Source: Candidatus Iainarchaeum sp. (GTDB lineage: Archaea > Iainarchaeota > Iainarchaeia > Iainarchaeales > UBA10219). Taken from it: a stretch of DNA of 64,000 nt. Made by a program: the position numbers and the translations under genes. Numbering within the stretch: the first letter of the stretch is position 1; each line of letters starts with the position of its first letter. Shown piece by piece: positions 1-7,623 of this stretch. The stretch covers positions 1 to 64,000 of the forward strand of contig JAGVWE010000005.1 of the NCBI GenBank assembly GCA_018304425.1. Direction: 5' to 3'. The notes beneath the pieces are model-generated. The model was not told the DNA's origin. It searched no databases and worked only from the letters and a program-made list of their open reading frames with translations.

Positions 1-1
1 C

Positions 2-82
2 GCCTACGTCCGCAACCAAGGCGATGCGTTCCAACGCACACTCGCCGACTTCTCCCACACAAAGGGAATCCCCACCCTTTAG
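2..82 (+). CDS. tnpA: Y1 transposase TnpA, C-terminal fragment (partial)
   Basis: Only the last 26 codons are in the window, ending at TAG 80-82 inside the terminal hairpin. The fragment contains AYVRNQGDAF. Its Tyr-x-x-x-Gln spacing matches the YxxxQ catalytic motif of IS200/IS605 Y1 HUH transposases, in which the Tyr attacks single-stranded DNA at the element ends. The stop codon overlapping the right-end hairpin is common in this family. TnpB is the alternative, but the YxxxQ motif close to the C-terminus favours TnpA. Whether an intact enzyme exists upstream cannot be seen. Confidence 0.65.
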   Translation, partial: AYVRNQGDAFQRTLADFSHTKGIPTL

Positions 83-89
83 GGTGGGG
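70..89. repeat. IS200/IS605 right-end hairpin
   Basis: A perfect inverted repeat of 9 bp (CCCCACCCT with AGGGTGGGG) and a 2-base loop. In IS200/IS605 elements such a hairpin near the cleavage site is bound by TnpA. Confidence 0.8.
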
Positions 90-97
90 AGGATGTC

Positions 98-526
98 AAA
101 ACAATAGTAGGTCAAGGCGTCCAGCAAGGAGTCGATTTCACGCTGCCAATGGATGGCCCCGTGTTTTGCCCGCGCGATTTCAGCCGGGTCGCGGTGCCAC
201 AACCGAACGTTTCGTTGGACGCGGAGCCGGTGGACTTTTGTGGCCATCTCGGTTTCCAAGGACTTGAGCTGGAGCGGGCTGGCGGTAGCCAACGCCTTTC
301 CAAAGGCCTGCCATTCCTTGATTGCCTGTATATGTCGTGCGGCATCCTGTCGGCTGCGGCCGGCAAAAATGGCTTCCTGGCGGAAATGCGCTTCAAGCGA
401 TTGCGCAACTCCAACCAACCGGCTCCTTCGCCCCCGAAACCGCTCCTGCAAATGTGTCTCGGTTTGCAGCCGTTTTCCCTGGGTGAAACCCTTCCTTGGC
501 TCGGGAATGGAAGAATGGACGCGCAT
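98..526 (-). pseudogene. Hypothetical protein gene interrupted by the IS element (3' part missing)
   Basis: An open frame of 143 codons starts at ATG 526 and reads as an ordinary helical, Arg/Gln/Glu-rich protein (segments IQAIKEWQAF, IHWQREIDSLLDAL). It runs into the IS right end near position 97 and then continues without a stop, antisense to the transposase tail, to the window edge. A TATA-like element sits about 28 bases before the ATG, as for the leaderless genes here. I read it as a small native gene whose 3' part was displaced by the insertion. Its function is not recognised. It could instead be a chance open frame; composition and promoter position argue against that. Confidence 0.5.
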
Positions 527-548
527 GAAAGAATTAACGCACTTGCCT

Positions 549-559
549 CTATTTAATCC
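549..559 (-). promoter_or_regulatory. TATA element for the interrupted minus-strand gene
   Basis: On the minus strand this reads GGATTAAATAG, centred about 28 bases before ATG 526, the spacing expected for a leaderless archaeal transcript. Confidence 0.5.
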
Positions 560-563
560 TTGC

Positions 564-1403
564 TCACAGGCAGGTGCCCACGCCCACCGTGAACAGGTCT
601 CTGGTTCCCGTGGCGAAGCCGAGGATGACGATGAACACCTTGATGTAGTCGTTGAGGTTTTTTTCCTTGACCTCTTTTTCGACGTAGAAGAGGATGACCG
701 CGATTAAAAACATCTTGACGATGGGAAAGGCCAGCGGCCCCCCCAAGTCGATGACCGCGCGGCTCACCACGTGCTGCTCGCCGCACTGGTAGAATTGCAT
801 GGCGACGAAGGTGGCCACGCCGTCCAGCGCCTGGCCCCCCACGGCCAAGACGTTGAGCTTGTTCCGGGAAAAGTCCTTCCACCAGGCCCGTTCAACGGCC
901 AGGCAAACGATGCCCGTCAGCACCGCGAAACCGAGGGCGATGCCGGCAAAGCCCTCCCAGGCCCTGAACCGCGTGAACTCGAACAAGACCACGGGCAGGG
1001 CCAGGCCAAGTCCGATGCCGCCCAGGATTTTGTAGAAGCTGAAGCCGGTCTTCGCCGCGGCAAAACGGGCGACGAAAAGCGAGAGGATGGTCAGCAGCCC
1101 GACCGCGATGTAGATGCCCGGCGTGTAGGTGTAGTAACCGAATTCCAGGGGGTTGAAGCTGCGGGGCAGCAGGCCCATGTCTTCGAGGACGCGGGCCGAG
1201 GAGCCGAACAAGATGAAGGGCAGGAGCGCGAGCATGAACTGGACGTTGAACTTCACGCCGCGCTTGTCGAGCTGGGGGTAAACGACTTTGAAGGCCACGA
1301 GCAAGAGGATGGCCGCGTACACCAGGGTGTTGACCAGGTTGTATCCGCCATGGCCGAGGGCCGGCTTCTCGAAGTAGTCCCGGATGAAGTCCGTGATTGG
1401 CAT
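564..1403 (-). CDS. DUF63 family membrane protein
   Basis: A 279-residue polytopic membrane protein of the archaeal DUF63 family (function unknown). The N-terminus MPITDFIRDYF followed by GHGGYNLVNTLVYA is the typical family opening. Six or more hydrophobic segments follow, with conserved-looking stretches around RFAAAKTGFSFYKILGGIG and GGQALDGVATFVA. The start at 1403 is chosen because the open frame extends much further upstream only as antisense of the methyltransferase gene, and because a TTAATAAAT element lies about 28 bases before this ATG. It is divergent from trm5 with a short shared promoter region. Confidence 0.82.
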   Translation of the reverse strand: MPITDFIRDYFEKPALGHGGYNLVNTLVYAAILLLVAFKVVYPQLDKRGVKFNVQFMLALLPFILFGSSARVLEDMGLLPRSFNPLEFGYYTYTPGIYIAVGLLTILSLFVARFAAAKTGFSFYKILGGIGLGLALPVVLFEFTRFRAWEGFAGIALGFAVLTGIVCLAVERAWWKDFSRNKLNVLAVGGQALDGVATFVAMQFYQCGEQHVVSRAVIDLGGPLAFPIVKMFLIAVILFYVEKEVKEKNLNDYIKVFIVILGFATGTRDLFTVGVGTCL

Positions 1404-1437
1404 AGGATATAAAGGCATTGCAAGCAATTTATTAACC

Positions 1438-2526
1438 ATGTCGATTTGCCTCCAAGTGGTTCCAAGCGAAGCCCAGAAGGCCATCGTCTTCCTCAAGGAA
1501 AACGGTTTGTTCGACGGGAACCTCAAGCCCGCGCACGCTGCCGGGGCCGTGTTCTTCCCGCTGGCCCGCAGGCCCTCGCAGGCCCAGGCGAAAAAGCTGA
1601 AGTCTTTGGCGCCGTCCGCGAAAACCGTGCAGTGGAAACTCGAGCGCTTGCATGTCCGCCCGCGCTCGCTGGAAGAGGCATTGGAGAGAAAGCTGTCGCC
1701 AGCCGAGCGCAAGGCCTTGATTGGCTCCTTTGACACCGTGGGAAGCCTGGCCGTCATAGAGGTGCCGGACGCGCTCAAGAAGAAAGCGGGGCTCATCGGC
1801 CGTGCCCTGCTGGAAGTCAATGCCGCGTTGGAGTCCGTGTACCAAATCGCGTCCGCTCACAAGGGAAAATTCCGCGTGCAAAAGATTTCCTGGCTCGCGG
1901 GAAAAAAACAGAAGCGCGCGCACTACAAGGAGGCCGGCTGCGAGTTCGTCGTCGACCTTGACAAGGTGTTCTTCAGTCCCCGCCTCTCCGGGGAACGCCT
2001 GCGCATCGCGCAACTCATCCAGCCAGGGGAAGTGGTTGGAGCGTTCTTTGCCGGGGTGGGGCCGTTTCCCATCTTGTTTGCCCGGCACTCGCCGATGGCG
2101 AAGGCCTATGCCGTCGAACTCAATCCAACTGCGGTCAAGAACCTGAAGGAGAACATCCGCCTCAACCACGTGGAAGACCGCGTCGAGCCCATCCTTGGTG
2201 ACGTGAACAAGGTCGTGCCAAAGCGCCTGCGCGGCCTATGCGACCGCGTCGTCATGCCCCTGCCCCATGGAGGGGAGGACTTCCTGGAAGCCGCTTTCCT
2301 CGCCCTCAAACCCGCCGGCGGGTTCATCCATTTCTACCAGTTCACGGACAAGCAAAACCCCTTGGCCGAGCCCCTGCGGCGCGTGGAAGCCGTGGCCCGG
2401 AAGTTCGGCCGCTCGGTCGAGGTTCGGGCCTGGCGCGTGGTGCGCAGCTTTTCCCCTGTCAAGGTGCAGGTCGTGCTGGACGTGGAAGTGCGGGCAAAGC
2501 CTAACAATTTAGGTAAGAATAAATAA
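1438..2526 (+). CDS. trm5: tRNA (guanine37-N1)-methyltransferase Trm5-type
   Basis: A 362-residue class I SAM methyltransferase of the Trm5/Taw2 family, which makes m1G37 in tRNA to prevent frameshifting. The catalytic half carries motif I as FFAGVGPFPI (residues about 203-212), then AVELNPTAVKNLKENI, LGDVNKVV and VVMPLPHGGEDFL, the last matching the family NLP/MPLP loop. The usual acidic residue before FAGVGPF is replaced by alanine. The N-terminal third (D1/D2-like) is less conserved. Assignment as Trm5 rather than the wyosine enzyme Taw2 is inferred from length and from the absence of a second copy in the window. The start at 1438 faces the divergent DUF63 gene. Confidence 0.82.
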   Translation: MSICLQVVPSEAQKAIVFLKENGLFDGNLKPAHAAGAVFFPLARRPSQAQAKKLKSLAPSAKTVQWKLERLHVRPRSLEEALERKLSPAERKALIGSFDTVGSLAVIEVPDALKKKAGLIGRALLEVNAALESVYQIASAHKGKFRVQKISWLAGKKQKRAHYKEAGCEFVVDLDKVFFSPRLSGERLRIAQLIQPGEVVGAFFAGVGPFPILFARHSPMAKAYAVELNPTAVKNLKENIRLNHVEDRVEPILGDVNKVVPKRLRGLCDRVVMPLPHGGEDFLEAAFLALKPAGGFIHFYQFTDKQNPLAEPLRRVEAVARKFGRSVEVRAWRVVRSFSPVKVQVVLDVEVRAKPNNLGKNK

Positions 2527-2548
2527 TGCATAAGACTTCTATCTTGCT

Positions 2549-3631
2549 ATGGTCCCGCTTCGTAGCGTGGTTTTTGTTGGGTTCTTGTTTTTGCTTGTTC
2601 TTGTCGCGGGTTGTGTGATGGGTGGCGGCGTTCCGCGTCCGGTGAAGCCTTTGCCTTTGGAGGGGGTTATGGGTCTGGTTAAGTCTTTGCCGGAGGTTCG
2701 CGCGCTTTTGGCCGAGTACCCCGATGCGGGGATTTATACGTTGTTTTGGTTTGAGGCCGCGGTTCAGAAGAACCTTGAGTCCATTCGGCGGGATTGCGGG
2801 GAGTCGTTTAAGGTTGCCAGTTACTACAAAGTCGACGTTTTTGATGGTGTTTTTGATGCTCCCCCCGTTGCCACTCTTTGGTTGGATGCCGCAACCCATG
2901 AAGTCGCGTGCGTGGTTAAGTCGCCAGGCATTGGCGGATTTTGTGGTAACTCCACGTATGCTCCATGCGTAATCGATGTGGATTGTGTGGGGGGAAGCAG
3001 TGGGCAGTGTGTAATGGACACGTGCCGAAGCACAGCTGAAGCCGCCCTGCGTATTCCTCAAAGTGTTAAGGAGGCAGAATGGTGCCAGATTGCGGACATC
3101 CGTGTTTCGGAATGCCTTTTCAGCATGGGTCACGATTACCCTCCCACTGTCAATTGCCTGTGCGTGGACAACCAGTGCCAGTGGGGGAGAGGCGTAAAGG
3201 TTGCGCCGCCTCCGGTGCCGCCCAACTTGGTCGCCTGTGAAACGCTCGACGAAAAAACATGCGGGACGCGGGTTGACTGCAAACCCGTTTACGGCGCCAG
3301 CCGCTGTGAATGCCAGCCGGACGGAAGCCAGCAGTGCACGACCGACACCGTGTTCAAGGGCTGCGAGGCGCCGGAACCGGATGAGGTCGGCATTGTCCGG
3401 GAATACTTCCATCAGCAGTGGTTCAGGGTCGCGGACGGCTGCGGAACCTTCAACCAGGAGACCTGTATGATGGAACCAGACCGGATTTATAGCCAAGGCA
3501 AAACCGAGAAGGGCTACGTGGTGGTCGTTGAAACGTATTGCGGCTTTTGGCCCCCCATGGATTCTGCGCCTCTTGAAACATTTACCTATTTGGTGAAATT
3601 TGACGGCACCATTGTCATGGAGCCGGAATAA
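2549..3631 (+). CDS. Cysteine-rich putative lipoprotein of unknown function
   Basis: A 360-residue exported protein. Residues 1-22 form a signal peptide with a lipobox-like LVAGC, suggesting lipid attachment at the Cys. The mature part has about 24 cysteines, many in spaced pairs (CGNSTYAPCVIDVDC, CLCVDNQC, CKPVYGASRCECQPDG), as in disulfide-rich extracellular domains. I recognise no family. Codon choice changes along the gene: the first ~280 bases favour T-ending codons (GTT, TTG, GGT) while the remainder uses the GC-ending codons of the neighbours, hinting at a mosaic or transferred 5' part. An AATAAATA element about 27 bases before ATG suggests a leaderless start. Confidence 0.7.
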   Translation: MVPLRSVVFVGFLFLLVLVAGCVMGGGVPRPVKPLPLEGVMGLVKSLPEVRALLAEYPDAGIYTLFWFEAAVQKNLESIRRDCGESFKVASYYKVDVFDGVFDAPPVATLWLDAATHEVACVVKSPGIGGFCGNSTYAPCVIDVDCVGGSSGQCVMDTCRSTAEAALRIPQSVKEAEWCQIADIRVSECLFSMGHDYPPTVNCLCVDNQCQWGRGVKVAPPPVPPNLVACETLDEKTCGTRVDCKPVYGASRCECQPDGSQQCTTDTVFKGCEAPEPDEVGIVREYFHQQWFRVADGCGTFNQETCMMEPDRIYSQGKTEKGYVVVVETYCGFWPPMDSAPLETFTYLVKFDGTIVMEPE

Positions 3632-3692
3632 ATCGGTTGCCTTCGCCGCCACCCAGGCACGTGCAGCTGCGGCAATTCCGCCGACACGTGGC

Positions 3693-3706
3693 TTTAAATT
3701 ATTTAT
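3693..3706 (+). promoter_or_regulatory. TATA element of adk
   Basis: TTTAAATTATTTAT ends 24 bases before ATG 3730, consistent with a leaderless or nearly leaderless adk transcript. Confidence 0.6.
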
Positions 3707-3729
3707 CCCCTTCAATCCAAGCGGTCTCC

Positions 3730-4380
3730 ATGAACATCGTCTTGTTGGGCCCACCGGGAACGGGTAAAGGAACCATCGCGCAGTTCCTGCACCGGGAGTA
3801 TGGCTTCGAACAACTCTCGACTGGCGACCTCCTCCGGAAAGAAGCCGCTGCTGGCACGCCGTTTGGCAAGCAGGTCGAGCCCATCATGAAGTCCGGTGCC
3901 TTGGTCAGCAACGAGTTGGTCGCGGAAATCGTGGCCTCGAACCTCGCGCGCTTGAAGGGGAAGAGCCTGGTCTTGGACGGCTTCCCACGGAACATGGAGC
4001 AGGCCGAGCTCTTCGAAAAAATCATGCGCGTGCACCAGGTAAAAATCGACCTGGCATTGAACGTGGACTCGAGCCGCGAGACGGTAGTCCGGAGGCTTTC
4101 CGCGCGGAGGCAGTGCCCGAAGTGCAACAAGGTCTACGGCGAGAACATCCCGCCCAGGAAGCCCGGCGTGTGTGACGCGTGCGGCGTGCCCTTGTTCCAG
4201 CGCGCGGACGACCAGCCCGAAGTAATCGAAAAGCGTTTCAGCATTTACCTGGAGTCCGCCAAGCCACTCCTCGCCTACTACCAGGGACAGGGCATCCTGA
4301 AAAACGTGGACGGCAACCAAAGCGTGGAGAGTGTTTTCCAGCAGGTTTCCGCGGTTTTAGGCCAGCAAAAAGGCTTATAA
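3730..4380 (+). CDS. adk: Adenylate kinase (zinc-binding LID type)
   Basis: A 216-residue adenylate kinase converting ATP + AMP to 2 ADP. The P-loop GPPGTGKGT is at residues 8-16, the AMP-site STGDLLR near 35 and DGFPRN near 84. The LID domain has four cysteines (CPKCNKVYG and CDACGVP), the structural zinc site of many Gram-positive bacterial and some archaeal enzymes. This is the bacterial-type fold rather than the trimeric archaeal AdkA. The in-frame extension upstream to 3637 is rejected because ATG 3730 gives the canonical MNIVLLGPPG start and lies about 27 bases after a TATA element. Confidence 0.95.
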   Translation: MNIVLLGPPGTGKGTIAQFLHREYGFEQLSTGDLLRKEAAAGTPFGKQVEPIMKSGALVSNELVAEIVASNLARLKGKSLVLDGFPRNMEQAELFEKIMRVHQVKIDLALNVDSSRETVVRRLSARRQCPKCNKVYGENIPPRKPGVCDACGVPLFQRADDQPEVIEKRFSIYLESAKPLLAYYQGQGILKNVDGNQSVESVFQQVSAVLGQQKGL

Positions 4381-4413
4381 ATTCTTTTAAGGCAGAATCC
4401 TAGGGGTATTTGA

Positions 4414-5706
4414 TTGGACGATTTGCGGGAACTGACTGGAAGCCCGGAAAAAAACGATTTCCTGCCCGTCCTCCTCATCCTGGCCCTGGTTGTGCTGGTC
4501 GGCTTCTTTTTGTTGACCACCCAGCCGGCCCAGCCCGTTCAACCACCGGCCGCCAAAGGACCGGAACCGGTCCCCGGGGCAACGGTGCCGCCAAGCGCGG
4601 AAGAGCCGAAGACCGTGGCCGAAACCCCTGCGCCTGTGCCCGAACCCGTTCGTGAGCAGCCGAGGCCGCAGCCGAGGCCAGAGCCGAGGCCCGCGCCCGA
4701 ACAAGCTTCCCTCCAAGCCGATTTGGTGGTGGACGCGATTAACATCCTGCCCCAACCTGTTACCCTAAAAGCGTTTCCCGTGGCCGTGAAGTACAGCAAT
4801 GCCGGCACCGGCAACGCGGCCGCCTTCCAGGTGAACGTGGAAGTGAAGAACAAGAAGGAAGTCGTGTTCACCCGGTCGTTTTCGTTGGAGGGCCTGGGCG
4901 CCAAGGCCTCCGCGGAAACCAAGTTCGAGTTGAGTCTCACCGATGCCGGCGACTATGCTTTGACTACCTGGGTGGACGCCGGCAACGGCGTAAGCGAAAC
5001 CAGCGAAGCCAACAACGAGCACCGGCAGGTGTTCCACGTCTACGGGGAACCGGACCTGGTGATTTCATTCTTGGACGTTGAACCCAACCCGCCCGCGGAA
5101 ATGCAGGAAACCTACGTCTCGTTGCGGGTGAAAAACATCAGCCCCCTGCCCGCGCCCAAGGGAACCTACGTGCGGCTGGAATTGCCGAACGCGGACACGA
5201 GGTACTTCGTGTTACGCATCCCCCAGGTCCTGCAAGCCGAGCAGGAATACGAGTTCCCCAAGATGCGGGTGCGGTTTTCCGGGAACTACGCGCAGATAAA
5301 CGCGTTGGTGGACTCCACGGGAGTCCTGCACGAAGACAACGAGGCCAACAACGAAGCCCACGTGGACGTGAACCCCTCCATTCCGGACGTCGAAATCGAT
5401 GGCGTGCGGGTGTCAGGGCCCTCCGAGCTCTCGGTGAAAGTGGCCAACAACTCCAATGCCTACCTCGCGGAAAAGTTCAGGGTCTTCCTCAAGGCGGACG
5501 ACCTGCTGTTTGGCGGGGTCGATAACACTTCTTTCCTGGTCGCGGAACGCTTTGACCCCGGCCAGGTCATCGAGTACAAGGTGCGGAACATTTCAGCGGC
5601 TCGCAAGCCGTATACCCTCTACGTGGTCGCGGACCCGGATGCCCAGGTCTTGGAGGGCAACGAGAACAACAACACCGTCAAAGTCCAGGTGCAGTTCCCC
5701 CAATAA
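4414..5706 (+). CDS. Membrane-anchored CARDB-domain surface protein
   Basis: A 430-residue protein with a TTG start preceded by AGGGG about 7 bases upstream. Residues 1-14 are polar, followed by one membrane segment (LPVLLILALVVLVGFFLL). A Pro/Glu/Arg-rich spacer follows (residues ~37-98, containing PRPQPRPEPRP). Three Ig-like CARDB domains come next, each opening with a DLVV- or EIDG-type strand and carrying the NEANNE or NENNN loop typical of CARDB (cell adhesion-related domain in bacteria and archaea). It is probably displayed outside the membrane and involved in adhesion or scaffolding. It begins a run of three exported proteins. The spacer DNA is a 12-bp tandem repeat described separately. 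Confidence 0.75.
   Translation: MDDLRELTGSPEKNDFLPVLLILALVVLVGFFLLTTQPAQPVQPPAAKGPEPVPGATVPPSAEEPKTVAETPAPVPEPVREQPRPQPRPEPRPAPEQASLQADLVVDAINILPQPVTLKAFPVAVKYSNAGTGNAAAFQVNVEVKNKKEVVFTRSFSLEGLGAKASAETKFELSLTDAGDYALTTWVDAGNGVSETSEANNEHRQVFHVYGEPDLVISFLDVEPNPPAEMQETYVSLRVKNISPLPAPKGTYVRLELPNADTRYFVLRIPQVLQAEQEYEFPKMRVRFSGNYAQINALVDSTGVLHEDNEANNEAHVDVNPSIPDVEIDGVRVSGPSELSVKVANNSNAYLAEKFRVFLKADDLLFGGVDNTSFLVAERFDPGQVIEYKVRNISAARKPYTLYVVADPDAQVLEGNENNNTVKVQVQFPQ
4657..4690 (+). repeat. 12-bp tandem repeat (CAGCCGAGGC core), three units
   Basis: Units start at 4657, 4669 and 4681. Read in codon phase 1 they encode QPRP/EPRP. The same DNA unit recurs in three other genes of the window in other phases. 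Confidence 0.7.
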
Positions 5707-5736
5707 CCGGCAAGGCGGTTCCCGGGCCGATTGGCA

Positions 5737-5752
5737 AGGCTTATATACTACT
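5737..5752 (+). promoter_or_regulatory. Promoter of the first tandem surface paralogue
   Basis: AAGGCTTATATACTAC, a strong TATA element, is nearly identical to the element at 7557-7572 before the paralogous gene. This suggests the promoter was duplicated with the gene. Confidence 0.6.
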
Positions 5753-5778
5753 TATAATCAATTATTTTGGGTAATCCC

Positions 5779-7530
5779 TTGGGTAAAAAGCTGTTCGTCG
5801 TCGCATTGGCGTTTTTGCTGGTTTTTTCGACGGTCTCGGCCGCGTTCTGGGATGATTTCTTCAAATGGTTCAATCCCACCGGCGAAGCCGCCAAGAAGAA
5901 AGCGTCTCCCCCGGCAGCCAAGCCGGAAGTCGTGAGCAAGGCCAACATCACGGACTTGAAGCTGGAGCCGGCAGGCGAGGTCGTTGGACAAATCAGGCCC
6001 GTTCGCTTGAGCGCAAAGGTTTCGGCCACGAAGGGCAGCGGCAAGGTGCTCGTCGTCCTGCGGCTGCAAAGCGAGGGAAAAACCCAGGGCAAGGACAGCC
6101 TGCTCTTGGACTTGCAGCAGACCAACCAACCCCAGACCGTCAGCGATGATGCCATGGCGGTAACTGGAACGGTGCGCGGCTTGGTGCGCGTATGGCAGAT
6201 TCCACCCAATGGCAAGCCCACGTTGCTGCGGGAAAAAAGCATTACCCGCAAGTTGGGTGCCGCGACCCCCAAGAACGCGACCACGGCCGTGACCCAGGTA
6301 ACGGTTACCAATCCATTCACCAGCCTGTCAAGCGCCGTGGCGGGTGCGGTGCGGCCCGTGCGCTTTGGCGCCACGGTCACCGCCACCGAGGGCAGCGGTC
6401 CCGTGCTGGCTATCCTGTTATTGGAGGACGCGCAAGGCGTCACCCACGGCAAAGAAGCCGAGTATCTGACCCTGCAAGCGAATGTCCCGCAAACCGTGAG
6501 CGATGACGTCCTGTCCTTGACCGGCAAGGTGAAGGCCAGGATACGGGTTTGGCAAATCAACCCCCGGGGCCCCAACAAGTTGTTGGTGGAAGAAAAATTC
6601 AGTCAAGACTTTGGCGGCCCAGGCGATGAAGCCACTGGCGCAGTGATGGGTGGTTCAGAGGCAGGGGACAGCGCAGCCGGAGGCCCGGACGAGGCCGGCG
6701 CACCCGAGCCAGGCCAAACAGGAACCGAGGCCCCGCCCGGTGGAACCCCCGTTCCGTCCACCCTGCCAACGCCTGGAACCACAACGCCTGGAACCAGTGT
6801 TCCGGAAGTCCCTGGCACGGTTCCCCCGGCAGCCACTCCACCGGCCCAGCAACCTGATGACCCGGCCACGGTTCTGACCCAGTTCAACGCCAACATGGCC
6901 GGCGAGTATTACGTTAAGTACACGGGCATGATGGTCCTGAGCAGTCCGGAAAACATGGCCGGCAGCCGAACCATGTACTCCAAGTCTTCCAAGTATTACA
7001 AGCACGGAAAAATGCGGGATGACACCGAGAGTTATGTTGAGGGCAAACCCTTTCGCTGGCGCATGTTTTACTCCATGAACCGGAATGACCCTGCCGTTAT
7101 ATGCCTTTCCAGCCAGGGAAGCAGGGAGTCCTGCCTCAAAGTGGATTCCAGCCAAGCAAAGCCACCGGCTAACACGCCTTCCGTTCCAACGGTTGCCGAA
7201 GCACAGGCCATGGTTGGAACGATAAGTGCTGCCATGGACCCGTCCCGTGTGATTTTGGGCGAGACCACGCAATGCGTTCGGTTTACTTTCACGGGCGGCC
7301 AAATCGCCAACGCCACCGGCGGCGTGTATTCTTCGGTGATGTGCGTCACCCACGACGGAATCCTGTTGTACAATGGCGCCGTGGATTCGCAGGGCCAGAA
7401 GTTAGTTGAACTGCAGGCCATCGCGTTCTCGCGCCGCGTGGCAGACCGGGACCTAGTGCCACCCAGGGCCCTAACTGGCACGGCCGGGGCCATGGATCTG
7501 CTTGGGGCTTGGGTGCGGGCCGCCCGCTGA
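5779..7530 (+). CDS. Exported protein with two copies of a novel repeat domain (tandem paralogue 1)
   Basis: About 583 residues from TTG 5779; TTG 5767 is an alternative start. The 5779 start makes the N-terminus align with the next gene. Residues 1-21 are a signal peptide, followed by FWDDFFKWFNPTGEAA, nearly identical to the paralogue at 7624. Residues ~57-158 and ~173-278 are two copies of a ~100-residue probable beta domain sharing a RPVR start, a KGSG or EGSG turn, PQTVSDD and a final RVWQI. A Thr/Pro/Gly-rich linker (residues ~280-375) leads to a C-terminal domain with paired cysteines. I do not recognise the repeat or the C-terminal domain; the latter loosely recalls LolA-like extracytoplasmic folds. 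Probable surface protein. Confidence 0.7.
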   Translation: MGKKLFVVALAFLLVFSTVSAAFWDDFFKWFNPTGEAAKKKASPPAAKPEVVSKANITDLKLEPAGEVVGQIRPVRLSAKVSATKGSGKVLVVLRLQSEGKTQGKDSLLLDLQQTNQPQTVSDDAMAVTGTVRGLVRVWQIPPNGKPTLLREKSITRKLGAATPKNATTAVTQVTVTNPFTSLSSAVAGAVRPVRFGATVTATEGSGPVLAILLLEDAQGVTHGKEAEYLTLQANVPQTVSDDVLSLTGKVKARIRVWQINPRGPNKLLVEEKFSQDFGGPGDEATGAVMGGSEAGDSAAGGPDEAGAPEPGQTGTEAPPGGTPVPSTLPTPGTTTPGTSVPEVPGTVPPAATPPAQQPDDPATVLTQFNANMAGEYYVKYTGMMVLSSPENMAGSRTMYSKSSKYYKHGKMRDDTESYVEGKPFRWRMFYSMNRNDPAVICLSSQGSRESCLKVDSSQAKPPANTPSVPTVAEAQAMVGTISAAMDPSRVILGETTQCVRFTFTGGQIANATGGVYSSVMCVTHDGILLYNGAVDSQGQKLVELQAIAFSRRVADRDLVPPRALTGTAGAMDLLGAWVRAAR

Positions 7531-7556
7531 GCGCTAATTCCCCCCCGTAACTGGAA

Positions 7557-7572
7557 AGGCTTATATATTACC
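7557..7572 (+). promoter_or_regulatory. Promoter of the second tandem surface paralogue
   Basis: AAGGCTTATATATTACCT matches the element at 5737-5752. Predicted transcription start is near 7592, leaving a short leader with the SD sequence GGAGGG before GTG 7624. Confidence 0.6.
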
Positions 7573-7623
7573 TGTCCATCTATTAGTACGGGCCTGTTTA
7601 AAGGTTTCATTGGAGGGATTTGC

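Larger units (their letters stand above)
1..97 (+). mobile_element. Right end of an IS200/IS605-family insertion sequence (truncated by window edge)
   Basis: The first 97 bases hold the 3' end of a transposase frame followed by a perfect 9-bp hairpin and a GAGGATGTCAA-like end. This is the usual architecture of an IS200/IS605 right end, where the hairpin is the TnpA recognition structure. The rest of the element lies left of the window. The exact right boundary is estimated from where the flanking minus-strand gene begins to read normally. Confidence 0.75.

Noticed and set aside
1404-1820. In-frame extension of the DUF63 protein upstream of 1403
   Set aside because: It is antisense to trm5, and the DUF63 family begins at the MPITDF residues.
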